Positions 1-6,913 of a stretch of 64,000 bases of DNA are shown here, piece after piece (within the stretch, counting starts at the first letter, position 1; every line of letters begins with the position of its first letter). The DNA is from Oscillospiraceae bacterium (GTDB taxonomy: Bacteria > Bacillota > Clostridia > Oscillospirales > Oscillospiraceae), in the NCBI GenBank assembly GCA_015068035.1, contig SVLI01000008.1, forward strand, positions 1-64,000, given 5' to 3'. The position numbers and the translations under genes are program-made. Under the pieces are notes generated by a model that searched no databases, was not told the DNA's origin, and worked only from the letters and a program-made list of their open reading frames with translations.

Positions 1-46
1 ACACGAAGATGGATATCAGCATTTTGCAGTTATAATCCTATGAAGC

Positions 47-90
47 AAAACAGCCCCTACTACTCAAGCGGTAGTAAGGGCTGTTTTTTC
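47..90 (+). terminator. Intrinsic terminator of a gene left of the window
   Basis: A 10-bp perfect stem (47-56 with 78-87) is extended by a CTAC/GTAG pairing and followed by a run of six T on the plus strand. It should end a plus-strand gene lying mostly outside the window. Several short frames run into it from base 1, but the coding frame cannot be chosen from so little sequence. Confidence 0.7.
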
Positions 91-151
91 ACGCTGAAAC
101 TATTCTTTTTTGCCACATAGCCCCAAAGCCTTGTGCTACGGGCGTTTTCGA

Positions 152-191
152 GAAAAAGAAAAAACCTCGAAACCACTATGGCTTCAAGGTT
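152..191 (-). terminator. Terminator after the tRNA operon
   Basis: A 12-bp stem with GU wobbles (163-174 with 180-191) is followed on the minus strand by a T-rich tract. It lies directly downstream of tRNA-Val and closes the minus-strand tRNA operon. Confidence 0.75.
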
Positions 192-197
192 TTTCTT

Positions 198-274
198 TGG
201 TGGAGACTGCTGGACTCGAACCAGTGACCTCCTGCGTGTGAAGCAGGCGCTCTAACCAGCTGAGCTAAGCCTCC
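198..274 (-). tRNA. tRNA-Val (anticodon CAC)
   Basis: The minus strand folds as a full cloverleaf: acceptor GGAGGCT/AGTCTCC, D arm, a five-pair anticodon stem CCTGC/GCAGG with loop TTCACAC (anticodon CAC, reading GUG), and a T arm with TTCGAGT. The discriminator A is followed by an encoded CCA (198-200). It is the last gene of the Met-Glu-Val tRNA run. Confidence 0.93.
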
Positions 275-277
275 ATT

Positions 278-352
278 TGGTGACCCGGACGAGAATCGAA
301 CTCGTGTTACCGCCGTGAAAGGGCGGTGTCTTAGCCGCTTGACCACCGGGCC
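278..352 (-). tRNA. tRNA-Glu (anticodon TTC)
   Basis: The minus-strand cloverleaf has acceptor GGCCCGG/CCGGGTC, anticodon stem CCGCC/GGCGG with loop CTTTCAC (anticodon TTC), T loop TTCGATT and an encoded CCA (278-280). It is 3 nt from tRNA-Val. A hairpin-plus-T-run lies between it and the upstream tRNA-Met. Confidence 0.94.
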
Positions 353-353
353 G

Positions 354-387
354 TTAAAAAATTGGGCGCACCCAAACGGATGCGCCC
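354..387 (-). terminator. Terminator-like hairpin inside the tRNA operon
   Basis: A perfect 7-bp stem GGGCGCA/TGCGCCC (364-370 with 381-387) is followed on the minus strand by AATTTTTT. It sits between tRNA-Met and tRNA-Glu, so it should reduce read-through into the two distal tRNAs or serve as a processing signal. Confidence 0.6.
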
Positions 388-389
388 TT

Positions 390-466
390 TGGTAGCGGCA
401 ATTGGACTTGAACCAATGACACCCCGGGTATGAACCGAGTGCTCTAGCCAACTGAGCTATGCCGCC
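390..466 (-). tRNA. tRNA-Met (anticodon CAT)
   Basis: The minus-strand cloverleaf has acceptor GGCGGCA, anticodon stem CTCGG/CCGGG with loop TTCATAC (anticodon CAT), T loop TTCAAGT and an encoded CCA (390-392). The overall sequence resembles Firmicute elongator tRNA-Met. A tRNA-Ile2 with a modified C34 shares the CAT anticodon and cannot be formally excluded by eye. Confidence 0.88.
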
Positions 467-490
467 GCATCACCGAAACAGGCAAGGAGC

Positions 491-519
491 ATTATACTTA
501 ATACAATGCTCCTTGTCAA
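491..519 (-). promoter_or_regulatory. Consensus sigma-A promoter of the tRNA operon
   Basis: On the minus strand a perfect -35 TTGACA (514-519) and a perfect -10 TATAAT (491-496) are separated by exactly 17 bp. The predicted start is about 7 nt downstream of the -10, roughly 20 nt before the tRNA-Met 5' end. Most of the promoter lies within a perfect 11-bp inverted repeat (483-493 with 505-515). Confidence 0.88.
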
Positions 520-557
520 GATGGTTTTGAAAAATTTCTTATTTTTTTCTGCTTTTT

Positions 558-1343
558 TTACGGCATATATTCCAGCGGATCGACGCTTTGGCCGTCAAGC
601 GTCATGGCAAAGTGCAGATGCGTTCCGGCGTTCGTTTCCGCAAGCGCGGTGGTGCCGACGCTGCCGATGATTTCACCGGCCACAACGCTGTCTCCAACCG
701 CGACGGTTGGCATTTCTGCCAGATTGGAATAGACGCTTTTCAGTCCGCCTGTGTGGTCGATTATAACGGTCACGCCGAACAGATCGTCGCTGTAAATCTG
801 CTCCACTCTGCCGTTTGCCGAGGCCATGACCTGCGCGCCGAGTTCGGCGGCGATGTCCACGGCCTCGTGCGTGCGCCAGTCTGAAAGCGTGCGGTTATAC
901 AGCAGCGTGTCTGCGGCGTAAGGCATCTCAATCTCGCCGTTGAGCGGCCAGTAGAAACTCTGCTGAAGCTCGATGCCGCTCTCGTCCGGATTCCAGACGG
1001 GGTCGGAAGGGGCGTCCTGTTGCGTTTCCGGAGCACTCGGCGTGATATCCGCATCACCGGTCGGGCTGTCCTTGTTCTCGATATCCGGCGCTTGGGGCGT
1101 GGGGGATACCTGAACGTCCGGCATTGTGGACACATAGGGATTTTCCGGCGTATATTCTGCGGCGCGGTAAGCGTCCAGATCCGTCCAGTTAATCTCTGTT
1201 TCCGTTTCGACAGTCGTCTTTGCTCTTGAAACCATAGCCCAAGCTGTAACACCGATGGCGACGGCGCACAGGGTGAGGGCTATGTAAAAGCCCTTACCAG
1301 CAAGGAACGCTGCCAAACCCTTGGGGCGGCGTTTGTTTTCCAT
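558..1343 (-). CDS. M23 (LytM) peptidase-domain membrane protein, SpoIIQ-like
   Basis: 261 aa. A short basic N-terminus and one membrane helix (about residues 18-38) are followed by a Pro/Thr/Glu-rich linker and a C-terminal LytM fold. Both zinc-site motifs are visible: H-x3-D in THEAVDIA and HxH in GTHLHF, so it may be catalytically active, as reported for clostridial SpoIIQ. In Bacillus, SpoIIQ is a forespore-membrane protein that pairs with SpoIIIAH across the intermembrane space. The start has a GGAGGA site 8 nt upstream. The gene stands alone, so the sporulation role is inferred; a vegetative endopeptidase is the alternative. Confidence 0.75.
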   Translation of the reverse strand: MENKRRPKGLAAFLAGKGFYIALTLCAVAIGVTAWAMVSRAKTTVETETEINWTDLDAYRAAEYTPENPYVSTMPDVQVSPTPQAPDIENKDSPTGDADITPSAPETQQDAPSDPVWNPDESGIELQQSFYWPLNGEIEMPYAADTLLYNRTLSDWRTHEAVDIAAELGAQVMASANGRVEQIYSDDLFGVTVIIDHTGGLKSVYSNLAEMPTVAVGDSVVAGEIIGSVGTTALAETNAGTHLHFAMTLDGQSVDPLEYMP

Positions 1344-1358
1344 GTGTGATTCCTCCGT

Positions 1359-1396
1359 ATAAAATAAGTCTCCGAGGCCTATTGTGCCCCGGAGAC
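1359..1396 (-). terminator. Terminator after the ABC-F gene
   Basis: The stem GTCTCCG/CGGAGAC (1368-1374 with 1390-1396), with further GC pairing inside, is followed on the minus strand by TTATTTTATA. It separates the ABC-F gene from the M23 gene. Confidence 0.65.
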
Positions 1397-1433
1397 CTGT
1401 TTTTATACCGAAAAATGGAACAGCCGGAAAAAC

Positions 1434-3026
1434 TCACTCACGTCCCGTGAGTTTCATGTATTCATCATAGGTCACCGCGCGGTCGATGATGCCGTCGGGC
1501 GTGACCTCAATGATGCGGTTGGCGACCGTTTGCGTGAGCTGATGGTCGTGGCTGGTGAAGATGATGTTGTGCTCAAATGCGCTCAGGCCGTTGTTCAGCG
1601 CCGCGATGCTTTCCAGATCGAGATGGTTCGTCGGCTGGTCGAGCATCAGAACGCTTGCGCCGGAGAGCATCAACTTCGAGAGCATGCAGCGCACGCGCTC
1701 GCCGCCGGAGAGTACACGCACTTCCTTATAGACCTCGTCACCGGAAAAGAGCATCCGGCCGAGGAAGGTGCGCAGATAGCTCTCCCGCTTGTCGGCGGAG
1801 AACTGACGGATCCAGTCCATGATGTTGAGCTCGCAGTTGTCAAAGAACTCGCTGTTGTCCTTCGGGAAATAAGCCTGCGTTGTGGAAACGCCCCACTTGA
1901 CTGTGCCGGTGTCCGGCTCCAGCTCACCGGCGAGGATTTTGAACAGCGCCGTGACAGCCAGCTCGTTCGCGCCGAGCAGCGCAATCTTGTCGCCCTTGGC
2001 CATGATGAAGCTGACGTCCTTGAGCAGCTGTACGCCGTCGAGCGTATAGCTGACATTCTCAACAAACAGGCGATCCTTGCCCGGCTCGCGCTCTGCCCGG
2101 AAGCCGATCCACGGATAGCGCCGGGAGGAGGCGGGCAGCTCTTCAATGCTGATTTTTTCAAGCAGCTTGCGGCGGCTGGTCGCCTGGCGGGATTTGGATT
2201 TGTTGGCGGAGAAGCGCGCGATGAAGTTCTGCAGCTCCTCAATCTTCTGCTGCGCCTTCTTGTTCTGATCCTTCATCAGCTTTTGGATGAGCTGGGAGGA
2301 GTCATACCAGAAGTCATAGTTGCCGACATACATTTTGATCTTGCCGTAGTCAATGTCGACGATGTGCGTACACACGGTGTTGAGGAAATAACGGTCGTGG
2401 CTGACCACAAGGACTGTGCCCTCGTAGTCGAGCAGAAAATCCTCCAGCCAGACGACGCTGGCAAGGTCGAGGTTGTTGGTCGGCTCGTCGAGCAGGACGA
2501 TGTCCGGCTTTCCGAAAAGCGCCTGTGCGAGCAGAACTTTCACCTTCTGCCGGGGATCCATCTCGGCCATCAGCGTGTAGTGCAGATCTGTAGGGATGCC
2601 AAGGCCCTGCAGGATGCGCGAGGCGTCGGATTCCGCCTCCCAGCCGCCCAGCTCGGCGAATTCCTCCTCCAGCTCAGAGGCGCGCAGGCCGTCCTCGTCG
2701 GTGAAGTCCTCCTTCTCGTAGATGGCGTCCTTTTCCTTGCCGCATTCATACAGGCGCAAATTGCCCATGATGACCGTATCCATAACGCTGTACGCGTCGT
2801 ACATAAACTGATCCTGTTTCAGCACGGACATGCGGCGTTTTTTGTCGATGTATACCGCGCCGGAGCTCGGCTCGAGCTCGCCGGAGAGGATCCGCAAAAA
2901 GGTGGATTTGCCCGCGCCGTTTGCGCCGATAATGCCGTAGCAGTTGCCGGCGGTGAATTGCAGATCCACGTGCGAAAACAGGGCCTGTCCGCCGAACTGC
3001 AAACTGAGATTGTCAACCGTGATCAT
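1434..3026 (-). CDS. ABC-F family ATPase (YkpA/YbiT type) with inactive second site
   Basis: 530 aa with two ABC domains joined by a charged linker and no membrane segments, as in ABC-F proteins that act on the ribosome. Domain 1 has an intact Walker A (GANGAGKST) and Walker B (LLDEPTNNLD), but its signature region reads MDPRQKVKVLLAQ rather than LSGGQ. Domain 2 has a clear LSGGERV signature, yet its P loop is GANELAVTA, without the Lys and second Gly, and its Walker B is LMLDQPTNHLD, with Gln for the catalytic Glu. Only one functional ATP site is expected. The target and any antibiotic role are unknown. Confidence 0.9.
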   Translation of the reverse strand: MITVDNLSLQFGGQALFSHVDLQFTAGNCYGIIGANGAGKSTFLRILSGELEPSSGAVYIDKKRRMSVLKQDQFMYDAYSVMDTVIMGNLRLYECGKEKDAIYEKEDFTDEDGLRASELEEEFAELGGWEAESDASRILQGLGIPTDLHYTLMAEMDPRQKVKVLLAQALFGKPDIVLLDEPTNNLDLASVVWLEDFLLDYEGTVLVVSHDRYFLNTVCTHIVDIDYGKIKMYVGNYDFWYDSSQLIQKLMKDQNKKAQQKIEELQNFIARFSANKSKSRQATSRRKLLEKISIEELPASSRRYPWIGFRAEREPGKDRLFVENVSYTLDGVQLLKDVSFIMAKGDKIALLGANELAVTALFKILAGELEPDTGTVKWGVSTTQAYFPKDNSEFFDNCELNIMDWIRQFSADKRESYLRTFLGRMLFSGDEVYKEVRVLSGGERVRCMLSKLMLSGASVLMLDQPTNHLDLESIAALNNGLSAFEHNIIFTSHDHQLTQTVANRIIEVTPDGIIDRAVTYDEYMKLTGRE

Positions 3027-3063
3027 AGGGTGTTTCTCCTGTCAAAAACATGTATTAAAAATT

Positions 3064-3092
3064 AGTATAGCGCATTCTTTTCGTTTGCGCAA
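3064..3092 (-). promoter_or_regulatory. Promoter of the ABC-F gene
   Basis: Minus strand -35 TTGCGC (3087-3092), 17-bp spacer, -10 TATACT (3064-3069), about 40 nt upstream of the ABC-F start codon. Confidence 0.6.
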
Positions 3093-3093
3093 G

Positions 3094-3122
3094 TTTACAT
3101 TGGCGGCCGGACGTGCTAAACT
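3094..3122 (+). promoter_or_regulatory. Promoter of the CAT-like gene, divergent
   Basis: Plus strand -35 TTTACA (3094-3099), 17-bp spacer, -10 TAAACT (3117-3122). It lies back to back with the ABC-F promoter, 2 nt between the two -35 boxes. Confidence 0.55.
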
Positions 3123-3156
3123 GCATATAAAGCTTGATTTTACAGGAGATGGAACG

Positions 3157-3798
3157 ATGTCAGAATATACACCCGTGGACAAGGCAACCTGGAACCACGC
3201 AAGCCTTTTTGAAAGCTATCGCGGCGGGGAGTTTCCTTATATCAATCTCGGCGCGCGCGTGGACGTGACGCGCCTGCTCACCCGCGCGCGGGAAGCGGGG
3301 CTGTCCACCTATTTTTCGCTCATCCACACGGCTACGGCCACGGCGGACGATCTGGAGCCGTTTCATCTGCGCATTCTGGACGGAGAGCCCGTCCGCTTTG
3401 CATGCAGCACGCCCGTGCTGACGCATATGCGTCCGGGGGATGAGATTTTCTTTATGATGGAGGGGAAGACGGGCGTCGGTGTGCGGGAGTTTTGCCTTGA
3501 CCTGCGGGAAAAGGCGAAAACGCCGCCGGTGGATGAGGAACGCCTCGATGTCAAGGCCAACGGACTCATCAGTTATTCCTGCATCCCGTGGCTGGACTAT
3601 ACGCATTTCATTCGCACCATCACGCATCTTGGGCAGGATTCCAACCCGAAAATGTCCTGGGGCAAGTACGTCACGGAAAACGGCCGCACAACGGTCAATT
3701 TTTCCGTTCAGGTACATCACGGTCTGATGGACGGCTGGCACGTGGGGCAGTATTTCAAGCGCCTGCAGGAGCGCCTGGACGCGTTTGAAGTGGAGTAA
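3157..3798 (+). CDS. Chloramphenicol acetyltransferase-fold protein (CatA-like)
   Basis: 213 aa, the usual length for CAT trimers. The C-terminal VHHGLMDGWH matches the HHxxxDG catalytic motif, whose second His is the general base. The N-terminal segment, with Trp and Phe residues and FPYINLGARVDVT, also fits the family. The start at 3157 has AGGAG 8 nt upstream; the longer open frame has no ribosome site. Many CAT-fold proteins in anaerobes do not confer chloramphenicol resistance, so the acyl acceptor is uncertain. It is divergent from an ABC-F gene, another family sometimes tied to resistance, but no joint function can be shown. Confidence 0.85.
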   Translation: MSEYTPVDKATWNHASLFESYRGGEFPYINLGARVDVTRLLTRAREAGLSTYFSLIHTATATADDLEPFHLRILDGEPVRFACSTPVLTHMRPGDEIFFMMEGKTGVGVREFCLDLREKAKTPPVDEERLDVKANGLISYSCIPWLDYTHFIRTITHLGQDSNPKMSWGKYVTENGRTTVNFSVQVHHGLMDGWHVGQYFKRLQERLDAFEVE

Positions 3799-3810
3799 GC
3801 GGAAATAGAA

Positions 3811-3832
3811 AAAGGACGCTGCCAAATGGCAG
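3811..3832 (+). repeat. Left arm of inverted repeat flanking the xre island
   Basis: AAAGGACGCTGCC followed by AAATGGCAG. The reverse complement recurs at 4632-4654 with a one-base indel. The two arms together would form a bidirectional terminator hairpin, as though one terminator had been split by the intervening DNA. Confidence 0.75.
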
Positions 3833-3847
3833 CACGTATAAAACAGT

Positions 3848-3880
3848 GAACAGGCACAGCAGTTTTCGCTGTGCCTGTTC
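3848..3880. terminator. Perfect 13-bp hairpin at the left inside edge of the xre island
   Basis: The arms at 3848-3860 and 3868-3880 pair perfectly around a 7-nt loop. T tracts on both sides are weak, so the function (terminator or recombination structure) is open. Confidence 0.5.
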
Positions 3881-4005
3881 TTGGGAAATTTCGCTTTTTT
3901 GATAAACTGAATGTGAACAGTTCGGCAAACTTGAATTTGGCAGTATGTAAAGTCATGTTGCGGAAATGTAAAGTTGATGCGGTGGTGTTTGTGAGTACTT
4001 TTTCT

Positions 4006-4011
4006 TATAAT
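4006..4011 (+). promoter_or_regulatory. -10 box of the xre gene
   Basis: A perfect TATAAT lies 30 nt before the xre start. No good -35 box is found at 16-18 bp, so the promoter may need an activator or the regulator itself. Confidence 0.45.
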
Positions 4012-4040
4012 GGAAGAATCACAACCAAGGAGGTGTTTCT

Positions 4041-4478
4041 ATGACATTGTCAGAAAAAATAGTTAGCCTTAGGAAGACACATGGATGGTCACAGGAAGAT
4101 TTCGCAGAAAAACTGAATGTTTCACGGCAGACAATCAGCCGTTGGGAAAATGGAACAGCACTGCCTGATGTACAAAATGTATTGCAGATTAGCAAATGGT
4201 TCGGAGTTACAACAGATTATCTGTTGAATGATGATTATGAAAGTGACAAGGATATCCCCGCTGTCCAAGATGCAACACAGGAAACAGAGTGTTTAGTTTC
4301 AAAAAAGAAACGAGGACATTTGATAGCTGCAATTTGTTTTACAGTAGCGGCAGTTTGCTGGTTGCTGGTTGTATTATCTAATCCGAGCATTATCGAGTTG
4401 GGGCTTTCTTGCTTTTCCCTAGCACTTTGTGCAAGTAGTGCGGTTGCACAGTTCGTTTTGTTCTTTAAGAAAAGATAA
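4041..4478 (+). CDS. XRE-family regulator with C-terminal membrane segments
   Basis: 145 aa. Residues 1-60 form an HTH_3 domain (RKTHGWSQEDFAEKL, then VSRQTISRWENG, the recognition helix). A short acidic linker precedes two hydrophobic stretches (about 92-112 and 117-140) and a basic tail ending FKKR, so it is probably membrane-anchored. AAGGAGGTG lies 6 nt upstream of the ATG. Base composition is clearly AT-richer than the neighbours, and the gene lies alone between inverted repeats, so recent acquisition is likely. Its target genes are unknown. Confidence 0.85.
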   Translation: MTLSEKIVSLRKTHGWSQEDFAEKLNVSRQTISRWENGTALPDVQNVLQISKWFGVTTDYLLNDDYESDKDIPAVQDATQETECLVSKKKRGHLIAAICFTVAAVCWLLVVLSNPSIIELGLSCFSLALCASSAVAQFVLFFKKR

Positions 4479-4581
4479 AATTTTCTGCACAACCAATTCC
4501 AATTTATCGAACGGATAAAGGACGTGTTCTACACACCAATCGGTATAGTGGCATGTTGCTGCGTCGCGATTACGGAAACAA

Positions 4582-4614
4582 AATCCTCCCTATGAGATTT
4601 TCATAGGGAGGATT
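4582..4614 (+). terminator. Perfect 14-bp hairpin after xre
   Basis: Arms AATCCTCCCTATGA (4582-4595) and its exact complement (4601-4614) surround a 5-nt loop; CACTGTTTTA follows. It is probably the terminator of the xre transcript, at the right inside edge of the island. Confidence 0.65.
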
Positions 4615-4631
4615 CACTGTTTTACGGACAT

Positions 4632-4654
4632 CTGCCAATTTGGCAGCGTCCTTT
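4632..4654 (-). repeat. Right arm of inverted repeat flanking the xre island
   Basis: CTGCCAATTTGGCAG followed by CGTCCTTT, the inverse of the left arm at 3811-3832. On the minus strand it follows the CocE stop codon and probably still serves as part of that operon's terminator. Confidence 0.75.
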
Positions 4655-4684
4655 ATTTATGCTTTATTTCGCGCGGATCGCCGA

Positions 4685-6451
4685 TTATCTGTAATCGTAG
4701 CCGACGGTCTTGTAGCGCGGCGGGATATAGGGAACCTGCAGGAAGCTGGCGTGTTCGCCGCCGGTGTGGATGATGTGGCGGCCGTGGTTGTCGGTATCCC
4801 AGCTCAGCGGCTCGAACCAACCCTCGCGGATGTAGCGGCCCGCGATCTGCACGCGGATGCGCTGACCCTTATGCCAGAAACGGCTGGAGGGGACGATCTC
4901 GATGTCGCACTGCGCGATCTCGCCCTTGGAGAGCTTGAGCTCGCGCTCATGCTTCATAACGGGCTGATAGGCCGTGGAGAGCTTCTCGTCCAGCTCGCGG
5001 TGGGAGACGCGGCACTTGCCCCAGGCGCCGGGGTGATGCTCGCCCAGCGTATCCCAGGGGATCCAGTTGCCGGCAGCGTCGGACTTCTGGATGTTGATGA
5101 ACAGGTCGGCGTCGTCATGGCCATCGACCTCGACGAACAGACGCAGGAACATGTAGCCGGTGAGTTCGGTGTCCTCAGTAAACTCCATGTCAAACTCCAG
5201 CTCCTCGGTGTTGCTGTCGTAGCTGACGGAGCTGTGGTAGGGAACAGGCTCAGCCTTCATGTCCATATGCTTGGCATCCAGATAGTAACGGCGGTACTCA
5301 GTGCGCTTGATGGGGAAGGAATCCTCACCGCGGCGAACCTGATAATCCACATCGTAAGCGTCCATAACGTCAACGCGGAAGCGGGGGGTCATTTCCCAAC
5401 CGTTGTGAATGTCCTTCAGATAGCGGTCGTAGAACTTCTTGAGGTCTTCAAGGTTCTCGTTGGCATAGGTATCCGGCCACTCAAAGTCACGGTGCGCGCG
5501 CAGCCACTTTTTGCGGGACTTGCACTTGCGGAAGGCCTGGCAGGAACCGCGGAGATGGAAGTGGCTCCAGCCACAGGTCTGGTAGACCGGGATCTTGACC
5601 TTGGAGAAATCCGGAATCTTGCTCTGCCAGTAGGCGTTCATCAGCGGATACTTGCGGGCCATGGCAACCTGATCGTCCACGCCGCTGCCGCCGGTGACCT
5701 GACCGCCGATGAACTCGTTGAAGCTCAGCGCCGGAATGCCGCCCTCGTACAGGGACTCACGGTACTGGTCGGTGGTGGACTCCCAGGGCGCGATGCAGGC
5801 CAGATGCGGCGGGCAGGTGGCTGCGATGCCCCACTGGTGGATGGCGACGCCGGAGTTGCCGGCCATGCCGACCTTGCCGTTGCACCAGGGCTGCACGGCG
5901 ATCCACTCGACGAAGTCATAGCCGTCCAGACCGTCCTGCATGCCGAAAATGTGCACATCGCCCTCGCTGTGGCCGGCGCCGCGCACGTCGACGTTGGCAA
6001 CAGCGTAGCCCTGATGGCACCAGTAGGCGGGGTCCGGAGACTCGAACTTGGCCATCTTGGAAACCGTCCCGGGAGGCACGCCCATGAGCTGCCATTCGCT
6101 CATGCCTTCGCCCGGACGCTTGCCAAACCAGCTCCAGGAAATGATGACCGGCACCTTCTTGTCGGTGTCTGGACGGAAAATATCGCAATAAATCTTGCAG
6201 CCGTCGCGCAGGACGACCTCGACATCCTGATCGCAGAGGATGCCGGGCGCAGCCTCATAGGTGCGCGGATTGAAGGGGGCGCAGAAGCCGTGACCCATGC
6301 GGAGCATGGGATCGTCGCTGGCAGAGATGTCAACACCGGGGTCCATGGCAACAGGCTTGCGGGCAAGCTTGTAAATGGTTTCGATCTCTTCGCCGAAGAA
6401 GGTTTCGGTTTTAACGAAATGGGTCTCGTCGATGAACTTGCGCTCGTCCAT
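4685..6451 (-). CDS. CocE/NonD-type alpha/beta hydrolase
   Basis: 588 aa. An N-terminal hydrolase domain is followed by a beta-rich C-terminal domain, as in cocaine esterase and X-Pro dipeptidyl peptidase relatives. The likely nucleophile is the Ser of MAGNSGVAIHQW. An upstream strand-loop (WSWFGKRPG) and the VDVRGAGHSEG turn are typical of the family. No signal peptide is seen, so it should be cytosolic. It follows an acyl carrier protein gene by 35 nt on the same strand, which suggests action on a carrier-linked or amide/ester substrate rather than on peptides. The substrate is unknown. Confidence 0.82.
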   Translation of the reverse strand: MDERKFIDETHFVKTETFFGEEIETIYKLARKPVAMDPGVDISASDDPMLRMGHGFCAPFNPRTYEAAPGILCDQDVEVVLRDGCKIYCDIFRPDTDKKVPVIISWSWFGKRPGEGMSEWQLMGVPPGTVSKMAKFESPDPAYWCHQGYAVANVDVRGAGHSEGDVHIFGMQDGLDGYDFVEWIAVQPWCNGKVGMAGNSGVAIHQWGIAATCPPHLACIAPWESTTDQYRESLYEGGIPALSFNEFIGGQVTGGSGVDDQVAMARKYPLMNAYWQSKIPDFSKVKIPVYQTCGWSHFHLRGSCQAFRKCKSRKKWLRAHRDFEWPDTYANENLEDLKKFYDRYLKDIHNGWEMTPRFRVDVMDAYDVDYQVRRGEDSFPIKRTEYRRYYLDAKHMDMKAEPVPYHSSVSYDSNTEELEFDMEFTEDTELTGYMFLRLFVEVDGHDDADLFINIQKSDAAGNWIPWDTLGEHHPGAWGKCRVSHRELDEKLSTAYQPVMKHERELKLSKGEIAQCDIEIVPSSRFWHKGQRIRVQIAGRYIREGWFEPLSWDTDNHGRHIIHTGGEHASFLQVPYIPPRYKTVGYDYR

Positions 6452-6486
6452 ATTAACCTCCTGTGTAAATGTTTTCAGCGTGTATT

Positions 6487-6738
6487 TTACTCGTTCTCGA
6501 GAATGTCTGCAACGAAATCAACGCAGGCGCCGACAGTCTTCTGGCGGCGGAAGTTCATGAAGGGAACTTCGACGTCAAACTCGTCCTCAAGGTAAGTGGT
6601 GATCTGGGTGATCTGGGTGCTCTTGAGCGCGAGATCGCCTTCAAGGGTCATCTCGTCCTTGATCTCCTCGGGGTTGATGCCAAGCAGCTTGGCGGCGCGG
6701 TCGACCAGCTTTTCACGGACATCGCTTGCGTAACTCAT
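6487..6738 (-). CDS. Stand-alone acyl/peptidyl carrier protein
   Basis: 83 aa, the normal ACP size, with a four-helix pattern and an acidic surface. The phosphopantetheine Ser is expected in LALKSTQI, where the usual DSL is KST, so the residue before the Ser is basic rather than Asp. The start is set by AAGGAG 9 nt upstream; the longer frame lacks a site. It is the first gene of an operon with the CocE-type hydrolase and has no ketosynthase or acyl-AMP ligase partner nearby, so it is unlikely to be the fatty-acid synthesis ACP. Confidence 0.8.
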   Translation of the reverse strand: MSYASDVREKLVDRAAKLLGINPEEIKDEMTLEGDLALKSTQITQITTYLEDEFDVEVPFMNFRRQKTVGACVDFVADILENE

Positions 6739-6792
6739 GTGTTTGTTCTCCTTTTCATTTATTATGGCATAAAAAGCCATGCTTGAAATCCT

Positions 6793-6839
6793 GATACATT
6801 TCTATTATAATATCCCGCAACAAGACTTTACAATGTATC
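6793..6839 (-). promoter_or_regulatory. ACP-CocE promoter bracketed by an inverted repeat
   Basis: Minus strand -35 TTGTAA (6828-6833), 18-bp spacer, -10 TATAAT (6804-6809). GATACATT (6793-6800) and its complement AATGTATC (6832-6839) lie just past the -10 and over the -35. This is a plausible operator for the divergent PucR-type regulator. Confidence 0.55.
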
Positions 6840-6913
6840 GCAGCATAAATTAATGCGGTGTATTATTGTGTAAAATTGTGTTTTGACACAAATACGGGAG
6901 GAGCGGCTGGCGT

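Noticed and set aside
3157-3798. Calling the CAT-fold gene a chloramphenicol-resistance determinant
   Set aside because: The catalytic motif is present, but many chromosomal CAT-fold proteins in anaerobes do not act on chloramphenicol, and no mobile context surrounds it.
4479-4595. A 38-codon open frame directly in phase after the xre stop (FIERIKDVFYTPIGIVACC...)
   Set aside because: No start codon or ribosome site of its own and it ends inside the terminator hairpin. It may be a remnant of a larger mobile element, but this cannot be supported from so short a piece.
3811-4654. The xre island as a prophage or insertion sequence
   Set aside because: No transposase, integrase or phage gene; only one regulator and hairpins are present.
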